Shown: positions 35,642-47,160, counted from the stretch's first letter. The stretch: DNA of 64,000 nt from Rutstroemia sp. NJR-2017a BVV2 (GCA_002946415.1 NJPS01000008.1:496001-560000); one strand, 5' to 3'. Translations and numbers: made by a program. Notes: a model not told the origin generated them from the letters alone.

Positions 35642-36233
35642 AATGTTCGAAAAGGATGAAGTGTTCGAGAACGATTTTTCTTTTACAAAGACTGTAACAG
35701 ACACTTACTTTTGAATTATCTTGTGAGTTAAACTGAGTTGACGTTTCATATAAGTATTGGAAATCAAGGTCTCTAAAATTCAGAAATAACTGATTACAGC
35801 GTTATAATGTCGCCATCGAAAAGTGATTAATATATAGGTAAAGATCGTCACGGTAGTAATAGGGATGATTACTGATAACGTGATTCATTAGTTGGTAACA
35901 GCGTGTGTGTGAGTACTTAATTTATTCCAGAGACAGCATGGTGTAACTTCAATATTGTCCTCGAGATCTCAGTCCTTATTCTTTTACCGTTTATCCTGAA
36001 AGTCTGAATCTAACAGAGTGAATTCAAGCGGAGTGTATAATGAAGTGGGGTGTCACGGGCGAGATTATTCTCGCTTATTACTTACTAGCTTTATAAATGC
36101 TGTAAGAGCTTTCATCGGACACGTGGAGATAAACATCATATACTTGCCGAAATCAACTCCTTCGCAGAGCTCGAAATCCCACAAGCCAAGATACCAACTA
36201 AACTCCATCGGCGAAGCAGTAGAAACTACTTAT
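35642..36233. other. Divergent intergenic region
   Basis: Shared upstream region of the GH71 gene and the following plus-strand gene. It is A/T-rich, and no gene is supported. Confidence 0.5.
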
Positions 36234-36971
36234 ATGTCTCAGCCACCAACGTTACTTACCCTCCCCCCGGAGATCCGCAACAAGATTCTCCATTATGCCA
36301 TCTACATCCCCAACCTCGGCCACTCCACCCCAAACGTTATTTCCGTGTTCTGGCCCGGCGCCTTCAAAACTCTCATGAAAAGGGGATCCAAGCACAACGG
36401 CTTCTACGGCACCACCGCCGTGAGTTCCGTTTTCGTCCTCTGCCGCCTCATCCATGATGAGCTCGAAGAAATCCTCTTTACGCGCTTCATCTTCTCCTTC
36501 CCGCATTATACACGTGTGGCCTCCGTATAAGATTTCACAACCACGATCAGCACACGTGCATGTACATTGCTACGGGAGATAAGAGTGCCGATCTATCTTC
36601 GCATTGATTACAATGAGGAGGAATTCACACGGGAATATGAGGGTGGCCAACCGCTGCAGGTACAGGAAGCTCTAATTTACATGAAGAAAGTGCTGTTGGG
36701 GTTAAAGAAGATTCATTTGAGTGTTGTGTTTATAGGAGGATCAGGCAATAATCCACTGGCTAAGAAGATGCTAGAGCAGTATGCGGATTTAGTTATAAGG
36801 CTTGCGATAATTATTGCGCCGGGGATTGAATTGGTAATTCTTAATAAGGATCATTTGCAGTGCAGAAAGGATATCACGCAGGTATGTTTTCAGAAAGTGG
36901 AAGAGCTGAGAGAGAGTTCAAAAACAAAGGGATTGGAGTGTAACATAAAAGTCTTGAGACGCTCTGACTGA
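36234..36971 (+). pseudogene. Hypothetical LPPEIRN-motif protein interrupted by one TAA
   Basis: A fungal protein starting MSQPPTLLTLPPEIRNKIL. The LPxEIRxxI head followed by a structured C-terminal half is common in fungal proteins of the 2EXR/F-box-like type. The frame stops at TAA 36528-36530 after FPHYTRVASV, then continues in the same frame for 147 codons (DFTTTISTRACTLLREIRVP onward) to 36971. Nothing suggests an intron there: GTATAAG would be a donor, but no suitable acceptor is close. A nonsense change is the simplest reading; the part before the stop could still be expressed. The function is unknown. Confidence 0.6.
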
Positions 36972-37736
36972 CCAGGAACTTCAGTTTAATATCAAAGCGT
37001 TATCTCATTGCACAAGTTGCTTGTCTTCGTTCCTTCTCGAGACAGTTGGTAAATTATAACGCGATGTTGTCTCAACTATATACGCGGTAATGTAGCTAGA
37101 CTGATTTATAAGTCGGGTCAGATATGATAGTATTGCAATCTTGAACGAGTAAGAACTTCGAGAGGAATAGTTGAAGAAGAATTAAATGTCAGGTGAGGAA
37201 GTGATAAAGCCACAATGAATCCCTGATATCACGTGCACGAACTGTGTGGCTGTGATCTCTTGACCCTAGCCACTCTCTCCAGGGCAGAAATAATAGGCCG
37301 GCAACAATATTCAAAAGACAACTAGGCTTTAAAAATATTATAATGTCTTAAATTCTCTAGGAAATTCGTTCGACGACATTAATCAACCACAATATATTGT
37401 GCCAAATCGGCATGTTTTTTCTCCCCAGAAGAGCCACTTCATACCGAACCATAACCTTGAGCAAAACGATTGCAACTTTTGAAAATAATTATATTCATCA
37501 TGACACATTACAATACTATCTCCTACACTTCTAAGATATGTGAAGAAACATATCTACTAATCCACCAAAAGCAGAATTCCGACTTAGGTATCAAACGCCA
37601 TCCGCCTCTTTAAAAAGTCTCCATCTATCCTCCATCTAAATCCAACAACAGAAAATCTATCAGGAATCGCTCTCTTTTCTATGTCTTCTTACACACAATC
37701 GTATCAAACACTCATTCCGCTAATGATCATTATACA
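36972..37736. other. Convergent intergenic region
   Basis: A/T-rich sequence between the 3' ends of the stop-interrupted gene and the MFS transporter. No gene is supported. Confidence 0.5.
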
Positions 37737-39518
37737 TTAATTCTCTGGCTTATCACTAGCCTCTCCGTCATTTTGTTGACCTTCTTCGTCGTTTTGTTGT
37801 GGTTTAGGTGGCATGAACGCCGAGAAATCGGTAGGTGCATGGCGAGATTTCTTTCTCAATGCCTCACCATACTTGTAGAACAAGAATGGAATCGGCAAGA
37901 ATGCGATGGCTAGGAAACCGAGTAGACTACCGGCCCATTGGACGCCGAGGTTGTGGAACATGGCGGTGGCGAATAGAGGGAAGCCGGCTCCAAAGAAAGA
38001 TCGAAGGAAGGTGTTGGCGGCGATGGCGGATGCAGCGACCATCAGGTAAGCATCGATAAGATAATTAAGGGCTTGGAGGAAAATTGTCATGATGCCGGCG
38101 CCAGTGAGGATACCGCTGACAGTTGGAGCAGCCCACTACAATCATTAGAATACTTCATCATTTAAAGTTGCAGGAGAGAAAATTAGGGTATATGCTCACG
38201 TTGATTGAGGGATAGTTTCCAGTCCAAGCAAACCAGAAGAGACCGATCGGAAACAAACAGGCACCAACCATCATTGGCACAAGTCTCTCTTCCGGCACCG
38301 GGATCCCGTGGTTGGCCTTAAGCTTTTGGTTGTATCTTGGCTCGAAGTAAATGACGATACCACAACCGAGGAGTACACCGATAATAAGGCCCAGATATGG
38401 AAGCGTTGCGACGGCTGGCTCGATACCGCGGTACTCAGCGAACACAATGGGATAAGCCTCAAGGAAGAGGTACAAGATTCCATAAATAAATGCGGTATAC
38501 ATAGTCATGAGGAACACAATCGGTTCTCCGAACAGCAGCTTGATCGGTAGGAACAAGTGTCGTCTAACCAGACCATCAAGAGTTATAACCTCCTCTTCAC
38601 TGATATGGTGGATGGCAAAGTTGCCAGTCTCCTTTCGAAGATTTCCAGCCCTTCGGCGGAGGATAGTCTTCGCATAAGTTTCCTCGAGGAAGAAGACGTC
38701 TAGAATAAACGCGAAGGCGCCCATGATTGCAGTGATGTATTCGGTCCATCTCCATCCAAGGTACGATTCGGTGATGAAAGCGCCGACGATGGGCGAAATG
38801 AAAGGGCCAATGAAAACTAGGGCAGAGAAAGCGGCGATAGCAATACCTCTGGTTTCGTTACCGAACATGTCCGAGAAGGCTCCGCCAACTACGGCCAGTG
38901 GACCTGTGTCTGTTAGTGGCTAGTCCCAGACTAATGGATATGTAGATCCCGTCTATTTACTTACATGAAGCAAAGACACCCGCGAAGAATCGACTTAGCA
39001 TTAATGTTTGGAAGTTTTCCGCGGTCGCGGCAGCGAACATGAAACAGGTGAACACAAAACAAGCTCCAGTGATGGGAACTTTTCGACCATACAGCTCAGA
39101 AATTGGACCAAAGAACAGCGGACCTGGAATCCATTAGCATTGCTAGGTACATCGTCACAAGATGTGTGGCAAGCATACCAGTCGCGAAACCGCAAATGTA
39201 CAACGTCAAACCTAAGATCGCGACTATACGGCTTACACCAAACTGAATGGCCACTGGTTCAACAGCGGCGGAATAGACGGAAGAACCCCATGACGCAATC
39301 AAGGTATCAAACCCAAGAACTGCTGCAGCTTTCATCTTCCTGCCAAAACTCCATGATTTCGCGTTTGCGGGATCCTCGTCGCCAGTCAACTCCACGAGAT
39401 ATCTACTGCTTTCTGCCGGAAGACTTGGTGGCAATCCCCTGTCTCTTGCTAGACGATACGACTGGTGGGTCGTCGATATGACAATCGGGGCCGAGGGATG
39501 GGGCTGTAGGTCGAACAT
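37737..39518 (-). CDS. MFS transporter, DHA1 (drug:H+ antiporter) type
   Basis: A 533-residue plasma-membrane transporter from exons 39179-39518, 38965-39123, 38200-38903 and 37737-38135; all junctions are in phase. The cytoplasmic N terminus is followed by a first helix containing [20 protein letters not shown]. The loop 2-3 motif reads [13 protein letters not shown] (antiporter motif A), and [15 protein letters not shown] and [16 protein letters not shown] resemble motif C of 12-helix DHA1 carriers. [14 protein letters not shown] and the central loop with [13 protein letters not shown] are typical. The C terminus is polar and acidic. Relatives export fungicides, polyamines or toxins. Nothing in the flanks indicates which substrate applies here. 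Confidence 0.93.
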
Positions 39519-41216
39519 TCTGCACACACAAATCTAACACACAACGATCAAAATTTCGGAACTGGAACGATTACACACTTTCGAGCACGTCCTCGGGGGG
39601 AGACCATCTTTCTTATGTTGTTTTCATTTTTATCTTTTTATCTGTTTTTTCGTTACTAATCTCCGACGTTCTGTTTTCCTAGTGGTTGTCGATGATGTAA
39701 CTCCACCGAACCCACAATATTGCCGGTAAGACTCCTTTGTACCTCGGCAGGCTCTCAATCTTCCCTTACAAAGTACCCAATCCATCCACTCTCGTTTCTA
39801 CATCTAGCCGCTGAGTTTCGTCCCGAGAAGATACGGACGTAAAACAGAGTTTTATTGTCGTTGCTTACGTTTCTGCGCATGGTCGGATGCTTTTTTGACT
39901 TCCAATAGTCCAACAAAGGTTTAGTTCCGCCTCTCCCGGTCAACGCCACTTGTTCTCTCGCTTCTCTGCATGGCTGAATCAGACGTTTGGATCGGCTCCC
40001 GACTGCCGAGATCTTTAATCCGATCTGCATAGATCTGCAGTAGATCTTGACGCATGGCGGCATTGGCTAAATGTTGGCTTCTTGGAACAACGCGGGATGT
40101 CTTTACTTCCAAAACTGGGAATTAGAGGATACTTAAAGATAGAGTTAGCTGCGGGTACGCATGCCTTGCTCGATGATTAATAACCACCCCAGATTTGCTT
40201 TGATGAATGATGTGCTCGTTGTGGATTAGCTATTGCGAGGGTCTGGTCATGAAATGGAACATTGGGAAGCTTTAAAAGCGGGAAAAGGGAGCTTGATCTC
40301 GGGCCTTATTTGCTAGCTGGAGCTAGCAGCTTGCGCTTACCTAATTACTGCTACAGTAGCGGTTCGACTTTCTGCGGCTCTTTCAGTTCTAAGATGTCTG
40401 AGTAGACGTCATTGTCTTAGTTGGACTCCACCACCACAACGTCCAAAAGTTGCGGGGTATCGATACAACATCTCGTTTTCGAAGATAGGGGTGTCTGCTT
40501 AGAGCTGCGAAATTTCGTTGCTGAGCATTCGAGAAATATTCATCCTCTGCATTAATACGTATCGACGTCGCGACGAGAATGGAAGTCCAGAAATTCGACG
40601 GGGCCGGAGCACGGGAAAGCACAAAGATCACGACGTAACCTCGGTTGGCAACGGCCTGGCAGTGAATTTTAATGACCATACCTGTAACATCTCACCTATA
40701 TGCATCGGGTGGTCTTTATTGCCGGCGGAGAGAAGTTAGTCACTTCTTCTACCTTCCCAAATGCATCGTTAATGGTTTGCAAGGGACACGAAAAGGAGTC
40801 ACGTAGTAAGCATTATTTAGGGATCTGAATAAGTCGGGGCATCTCAGCTACCTGTACGAATCATCACATTGGCTATCTCCTAGTTGAACAGGTATCTAGT
40901 TGGGCTTGTCAAAGTTTGATAGGCGAAGCTTCATCTCCCAGAAAAACTAGGTACATAAGATACATACAAACTTGTGTATGCGGCACGAAAACAGGTGTGG
41001 ATGTAAAAACAGAAGTTGCAGATGCGACAAAGGAAAACTAAGTTGCTGATGTGGTACGTAATCATGACTTGCGTATGAAAACATGAGCTGCTGATTCGAT
41101 GCGGAAACATAAATTGCTGATGCAATACAAAAAGATAAGTTGCTGATGCGACAGGAATGCCGATCCAAGTTGGTTGAAACCATGATCAATCACCCATGCC
41201 GCGGAAGCTCTATTGT
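39519..41216. other. Intergenic region
   Basis: About 1.7 kb with the MFS promoter on the left. A degenerate minisatellite lies at the right edge (listed separately). No gene is supported. Confidence 0.45.
41010..41155. repeat. Degenerate minisatellite around AAGTTGCTGATGC
   Basis: At least five imperfect copies of a unit containing AAGTTGCTGATGCGA with A-rich spacers, about 25-35 nt apart. It lies just past the 3' end of the first eight-Cys secreted gene, so it may fall in its 3' UTR or terminator. Confidence 0.6.
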
Positions 41217-41669
41217 CTAGCCTTGCGAGCAAGTGAATTGACAGTAATAGGCAGTAAAGTCATCCTCGTGCTGAACATACCAACAAGAATCATTGGGTCC
41301 ATGACATTCCCCGGCATAGCAGAAACTGGGGGTTGGGACAGGAGAGGTGTTTCCATCGACCTTGTATTTGAGTTGGCTAGCAAGATCGAAATCCCCATTC
41401 TGGTGATAACCTCCAATGGGTATACATACATTGCTGTATACAGCTGCATAAGTGTAGGTGGCCCAGAATGTAATGGCAAGCGTGCATCTGCCTGGTGCTT
41501 GGGCATGGCAGGGGCCACCTTGGCGGACCTGAAGGGATGATTCTTGGACCGGGTCAAGAGAGCGAGCGCTGGTGCTTGAAGAGATAACGATAGGAGTTGC
41601 GCTGACTGCGGAGATCAGGAGGAAGAGCTTGGCGAGCATGGTGAAGACCGAGACTTTTCCGTGAGACAT
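41217..41669 (-). CDS. Small secreted eight-cysteine protein, copy A
   Basis: An intact 150-residue protein with an N-terminal signal peptide (hydrophobic core TMLAKLFLLISAVSA). The mature part has eight Cys, from GGPC to CQFTC. The last five follow C-x4-C-x6-C-x13-C-x3-C, starting at PSFCYAGECHGPNDSCW. The downstream gene at 42439-42909 has the same framework, so the two are paralogs. A 52-nt intron with good borders (41747-41798, donor GTAAGA) appears to lie in the 5' UTR; the upstream in-frame region is then leader, and Met at 41669 is the start. Size, secretion and even Cys count fit an effector-like protein, but I know no named family with this pattern. Confidence 0.75.
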   Translation of the reverse strand: MSHGKVSVFTMLAKLFLLISAVSATPIVISSSTSARSLDPVQESSLQVRQGGPCHAQAPGRCTLAITFWATYTYAAVYSNVCIPIGGYHQNGDFDLASQLKYKVDGNTSPVPTPSFCYAGECHGPNDSCWYVQHEDDFTAYYCQFTCSQG

Positions 41670-42438
41670 TTTGGAATCGGAAGTGCTGTTTGGATTGTAG
41701 AGACGGTGGATTGTAGATGCGGTGGATTGTAGGGACTGTGATGAGACTGTAATTGTCAGTGAAGTGCTCACATCTCTTAGAAGGTCTGAATATCTTACCT
41801 TTTTGGAAGCTTTGATGTTGCGATTGACTTGTGTTGCGGATGAGGAGACTATTTCTTGGATACTGGTGCCATGTTTATACCTCAAGTGCCCAGCATTTAA
41901 TTTAGTTGAACGGCATGTATCTCGCACTTCTAAGATTATTCACCTCCTATCGATGGTTACAATCATTCTACTTTCGAGGGGCACAGCGTGTTTGAGACAG
42001 CAGTCATTTTACTTCAGGCTGAGATTCAATTGAAGAGTTCCATTCACTGAAGTGATTTGGTTGATTCAAACCGTCTATTTTCCAACAACGGTGAATACAT
42101 CGGTCCGGAATGTTTCATTTTCACTGATACAGAGAACACCAGATCAATCAGAACTTCAGAAAGCAGAATATATTAAATTATAATGAGATACATGCGTCTT
42201 AAGCTTCGGAGTAAAGCTCGGTCAGAAAAAATGCGTTGTCATGCGCGTCACTCCCCCCAATATTGTGCGTGCTGTACACTGGCTGGTCCCTTTCATCTCC
42301 TCCCCAAATATGCGTGTCATACGCGTTACTCGGCTAAATTAGTCCTCCTCCCAATATCGTACGTGCACTGCCTGGTCCCCTTCAAGTTTCATCTCCTCCC
42401 CAAAATCCAATTTAACCACCGATAGACAGACTCTGCTT
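41670..42438. other. Promoter region of copy A
   Basis: Holds the 5' UTR intron and promoter of copy A and the 3' flank of copy B. A short sequence is repeated near 42235-42415 (CACTCCCCCC, TGGTCCCCTT and CATCTCCTCCCC words recur). No gene is supported. Confidence 0.5.
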
Positions 42439-42909
42439 TCAGCAGGCGAACGTACAGCTATGAGTCAGCATGTCTGTCGTCTCCTCAACGCGCCAGCAAG
42501 CATCCGTGCTGCCACGACAAGCATTTCCATAGCAAAAGGAAGGATGCGGCATCAGATTAGCACTAGTCGGGGTCACAGTAACGTCCCCAGTCACATGATG
42601 TGCCAGGCTCGGGATAGTCACATCAAACGTGGACGCTGAATAAGCGTGGCCGATAATCGTGCAAGTCTGGTCTAAGACGAAAACAAGCTGCTTGGCGTTT
42701 GCGCGGCGGCTGTATGTGATGCTGATGGTGCAGAATTTGTTGTCGGATACAATAGAGAGGCAGGTATCGCGAGCATGGATGCTTGAACGCTCGAATATAT
42801 GGAGAGCACGGGGGCTGGTGTCTGGAGTGGTAGGAAGGCCGCTGGCTTTGGGTGCAAGCATATAAATGGTGGCGAGAATGGCGAAGAATGAAGTCTTGGT
42901 GTTCAACAT
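42439..42909 (-). CDS. Small secreted eight-cysteine protein, copy B
   Basis: An intact 156-residue protein; signal peptide core FFAILATIYMLAPKASG. The Cys framework equals that of copy A: four N-proximal Cys, then C-x4-C-x6-C-x13-C-x3-C from PSFCYGNACRGSTDACW to the last residue, which is Cys. Outside this motif identity to copy A is low, so the pair is old or fast-evolving. A 45-nt intron (42962-43006, donor GTAATG, acceptor CAG) probably lies in the 5' UTR, as in copy A. The frame is open upstream of Met at 42909, but that Met directly precedes the signal peptide. An effector-like or antimicrobial role is possible; nothing proves it. Confidence 0.75.
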   Translation of the reverse strand: MLNTKTSFFAILATIYMLAPKASGLPTTPDTSPRALHIFERSSIHARDTCLSIVSDNKFCTISITYSRRANAKQLVFVLDQTCTIIGHAYSASTFDVTIPSLAHHVTGDVTVTPTSANLMPHPSFCYGNACRGSTDACWRVEETTDMLTHSCTFAC

Positions 42910-45226
42910 GTTGAAGGTGTTTGTGTTTTGTTTGTTCCTAGAGGAGTGATTGTACTGTGTTCTGTCAGAGGTGCTTGGGGTGATTCCCAAGGAGTTAAAT
43001 CATTACCTTCGGTGGATGAATGATGTTCCTGATTGAATTTGTTTGGGAGGAGTTCGTTGTGTAGTTAGAATATCTTTCGTTCAGGACACTGGCAGACTGG
43101 CAGTCGGGCATCTTTATAGCCTGGACTTTTTCTATCGGTCTGGCGAAGCAAGCTGATATTTCGAGATTTCTGAGAATATCTGCTCTTGGCAAAGGTGCTG
43201 AGCTGATCTATTTTGAGAAAGTCATTCATTAAGTTACGAGTATCCTAATTCGGGTATGTTCCGCTATTCACTATCGTGGCTTCGTTGCTCTTGACTGTGT
43301 TTTCTTTACTAAGTTCGCCCGAAGAAGGACAATATCGCTATCAAATCGACTCCGCCTCTTAAGTTAAGCCATACGAGTGGCACGGCACATACGAAAATTT
43401 TCATACAAACATCGATCAGCCATTGCGAAGTCATGGAACAACAAGGCCACTGGGAAGTGTCTTTTCCTTGTATAAAGATCGTGTTTGCGTCATATTACCG
43501 TATCGCCGCATTTATGAGCTAATTGCGATGCAACGGCTGGTGGCTCAGACAAGCACCTCGAACTCACACCTCTGAACCTCGCGCTTCTTAACTCGCCCGC
43601 CTCAATTTCCCACTACTCTGCCAACTCTGTGGTCCAGGCTTCATTTCTAAAAGTAGCTATCACGAAGCGATGTGCAGAGGGTCCCGGGAGCTGCCGAGAG
43701 TCCGGGGAAGACTTAGGATACAATTGGCCCCTTGCTTTCATACGCTGCTAAGCATCAACAACGCAGGAAAAGCCAATATCCCAATCCATTGTGCAGACTA
43801 TATGGCTCATATGTATGGTTGCTTACTCAGAGGGATCAATTCCATCTATTTACTGCTCCGAAAGTGCACGCCACCAATGATGTTAAGGACTTCCTTTTGA
43901 TTGCCAAATTACGGTGTTATTTTTTTGCATTGTGGTCAATAAGCTGAGTTTCTAGCAACTTGCTGGATACGCGATGAAGACGCATGACGTCGATTTTTAT
44001 TCTACGAAACCACGTGCGATCAAAGAGGGCTTCGCTGATGTGTTACTGATGTCTCTGAAAGACTGTACAAAGACGTTGTTGGAGTTGCGACATCATGACA
44101 ACAAATATTTTCTGGAAATTCAAAAAGAAAACGAAGCTGCGGGAATTGACTAAGCACATATATGTTGCCTCATTATTCTTCTTATGAACGAATGATTACC
44201 ACGAGCAGAGTGCTGGTTGGCCTATCCGCTTGTGCTTATGGAAGTGGGGAGTATTTCTCTTCGATGTCTATTATGCACGGTGTGCGGTACACCAATCATT
44301 GCACGAGCAAATTGGGATGCTAGGAGGTTCTTGCCTCGAGAAATGTGGGATATGTTGCATTTCTAGAAAACTCAGAAGTTCCTGGATTTGGGCTGCTCTT
44401 GATATCAAGCGCGGCGACATGTGAGGCTGGAGCCGGTCGGCATCAGGAAGTAGAGAATAGAGACTGGGGAAAGCGAGGCGGTGGAGGTCAAAACGGACTA
44501 CGATTGGTTGGAATTAGCGTCTTGAGTGTGCCCATGTGTATCTGTATGATGAGGTGAAGTCGAAGAACTGCACCAATGTGGGGGCGGAAAACATGATATC
44601 TGTGTCTCCATTCAGACAAGCGCTGAGGCCCCTCTCGCTACCTACTGTTCCAGCCAATGACTGTCCCTAGTATCGAGGGGCCTCCGAGGCTCGACTAGGA
44701 TAAATCTTCATGCATAGCAAGGCTGGGCTATACGTTCGATATGACTGGTCGTAATCGGGTGCGAAGCAAGCCATAATAATCTACGGCAACATGCGAGGCC
44801 TCCAGTCACCCCTGCCCGACCTGGAGGCCCCGACCGAGGGACGCAGTTTAAATAACCTCCATCTTTCGACATTTCTCCTTCAATTACCTATTCTAACTCG
44901 TACGTGAATCTTTACTAGGGACAGGCGTCCCACTAGAGATCTCACAGCAAATTGCTGCGGGATCTCGCACTCAATAAATACGAGCGGAGACGTGATTCTC
45001 CGCATTACCTCTCATTTCGAATCACCATGATTGGCAATTAGGTAATATACCGATTGCGCAGCCCTCTCATATTTCCAATTGCTGACTTACATTCATAGGT
45101 ACACCCAACGACCTCTTCAACGACTTTTCACCTTTTACATATTCCGATTCAATTGATTGGGCGACCATACCATTAGATAACTCAAATGGATCGCTCACAA
45201 ATCTCATCAAGAAGTACGAAGACGAG
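42910..45226. other. Intergenic region, 2.3 kb
   Basis: Promoter of copy B on the left; then about 1.8 kb with only short frames lacking motifs. The right end carries a run of stem-loops (44914-45003) and a possible first intron of the zinc-finger gene with acceptor at 45098. Confidence 0.45.
44914..45003 (+). other. Three consecutive stem-loops
   Basis: Three hairpins lie back to back. First, GGGAC (44918-44922) pairs with GTCCC (44927-44931), extended by CTA/TAG. Second, 44936-44950 pairs with 44952-44966 with two mismatches, one of them a G-U pair. Third, GCGGAGA (44984-44990) pairs perfectly with TCTCCGC (44997-45003) around a six-base loop. They sit 100-180 bases upstream of the exon that leads into the zinc-finger gene, so may be a structured leader. 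Confidence 0.6.
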
Positions 45227-45858
45227 TTGGGCATGGTTTCAGTTGGAGATACACCAGATCTCTCTGTAAGACCCGACGCTCTGCCTTCTTTCGAAATACT
45301 TCACCAGCCTGCCGTTTCCCGAGACACTCCACGTGACCAAATATACCACGACCTGTCCACGCCAGTTCTAAGCAGCCATCAATTCAGTCCTGCAATCCAA
45401 GATCTGCTCACGCAAAGCTCAATCTCTCCTATCTCGTCTAGAGTATCATCATCGTCTCAAACAAGCCGCCGACAAAACCCCTCCCCGCACGTGGCGAACC
45501 ACACTTGCGACAACTGTAGGAAGGGCTTCAAAACTATGGCGGGTCTCAGGTATATTCCCCGACATGTTTTGAGTGTAGAGTCTAACTTCCATTTCCTAGA
45601 CGACATTTCAAGACGCATAACCCAAGTCATCAATGTGACTTTTCAGACTGTGGAGAAAAGTTTCCAGAAACCAGAGATCTCCAGAGGCACCGTGTGAGTC
45701 GCCATGGCGTCGCTCCACCCACGATCTACTTTTGCCCAGTACAAGGGTGCGAGTACGCCAGTGGCAAAGGCTTCGACCGTCGTGATCACGCAACGAGACA
45801 TAGGGACAAGCGACACAAAGAGGTCGGAAAACTCGAATTATTACGAATCGAACAATAA
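45227..45858 (+). CDS. C2H2 zinc-finger protein, three fingers
   Basis: Exons 45227-45549 and 45600-45858 (50-nt intron) give 193 residues. A Ser/Pro-rich head precedes three C2H2 fingers: CDNCRKGF with the pair RRHFKTH after the splice; CDFSDCGEKF to HRVSRH; and CPVQGCEYA to HATRH. All zinc ligands are present, so DNA binding is plausible. The frame stays open upstream of the chosen ATG to an acceptor at 45098, encoding TPNDLFNDFSPFTYSDSIDW, which looks like real protein. No ATG in that frame was found in a first exon; the ATG at 45027 leads to a stop before the donor. So either the N terminus starts at 45227 or the original start was lost. The tail of the family is found downstream in other frames. 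Confidence 0.65.
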
Positions 45859-45884
45859 CGAATATGTGAAACAGTAAAGGGAAG

Positions 45885-46450
45885 TTGTTGGGGTCGTATA
45901 ACCCACCAACAATGTTAGAAAAATATCAGTCGACGCTTTCGCAATCACAGGAAACCCTTCCAAACACCTACACTACTACTTCTGAAACACCTACTACTCA
46001 AAACGACTTTTACCCTACGGATGAGCTTCACCCTGCATCCCCTGCTTCTGAAAGTTCTCTCGATGTATCCCTACCAACGCCGAAGCAACTTCAAGCCAAG
46101 ATCGAGGAACGTCGGGATAATCCGGACTCAATACCCCCAAAAGCAAAAGGAATCACCCAGATGATTTGCTCAACAACATCCTGTCCGGATTGTCCCACAG
46201 TGCCAATGACAATGACATTAGGCTGCGCAAACAGAGCTCCGTGTTTAAGACGATCCGCGAATGAATGCGTGACACCTCATTTCGGCCTGAGAGAGACAAC
46301 AACAGGGGAATGTTCCTCTCGAACTCCTTAACTCCATACGTCCCTACATGGAGATATTCTGAAAGTCGTAACCCTAACATTGAAGTCATCTTAGAGATCT
46401 TCTCGACCCTCTCTGACCTCAAAACTTCAAAACACACCCCTAAGCGGTAA
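45885..46450 (+). pseudogene. Decayed C-terminal region of the zinc-finger gene
   Basis: Beyond the stop of the zinc-finger gene, two further frames encode what looks like its former tail: a Ser/Thr/Pro-rich part ending LQAKIEERRDNPDSIPPKAK, then in a shifted frame DDLLNNILSGLSHSAND with RLRKQSSVFKTIRE, and in a third frame a short end. The last two blocks resemble the tail of fungal C2H2 proteins of this layout. At least two frame changes are needed, so this is probably a remnant. Confidence 0.5.
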
Positions 46451-46767
46451 TTGAAAATTTGGGAAGACGACAACGTTAGAGTCACATACGTACTGGATAG
46501 TGTTTACTGTGTTTTGGGAGAGCCTACGTTGATATTTTTTCTCCAAGCAGGGGTATTGATTTGCAACAGTACTCAATAGTCCAGGTCCTGAGCATGACGT
46601 TAAACTGCTCAACTGAAGGGTCAGTTCAAGCATAGGAAATTTTTTCGGTACTATGCAGAAGCCACATGAGACTTAATCGAAAGTCTGCCCGAATACATTT
46701 TGTCTTCGTCGAACAGTCACCCTTCCGAGCCTACAGCATTGCAGCTTTATGCTTGGAGAGCGCTGCC

Positions 46768-46851
46768 TAATCGTCAGCATTCCGGTGCCTCCTACGGAGA
46801 GCATCGAGGAAGCGAAGCTTTCCGTAGGAGGCACCGGAATGCCGACGATTA
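46768..46851. repeat. Inverted repeat, 35-bp arms
   Basis: Arms 46768-46802 and 46817-46851 are reverse complements with two mismatches; the loop is 14 nt. The arm core is CATTCCGGTGCCTCCTACGG. The long, nearly perfect, isolated arms are not explained by any gene. Confidence 0.9.
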
Positions 46852-47160
46852 GATCAGTATCCCTTTATTTTTCAAAAATGACTTGGCCGTCATCTTCCAC
46901 CATCATTATCCACTGCTTGGAACATTGTTACCACACCATTTTGCCACGGGGAAGGGGAGCGGAGTTGGGAGGAGATCAGTGGAACTGTTTATTTGATGAC
47001 ATAGTTGCAGGAGCAACGGGTACGTAGCTCTTCAGACTTGCGTACTCATCGGACCAAGCATGCCGTAAAACTGCTAGGCTTTTTGGATGTCTATAAACTA
47101 TATAAGGAGACCGCAGATCGTCAACTTCTTCCTGTTTTTTCATTATTTCATATTGTTTGT

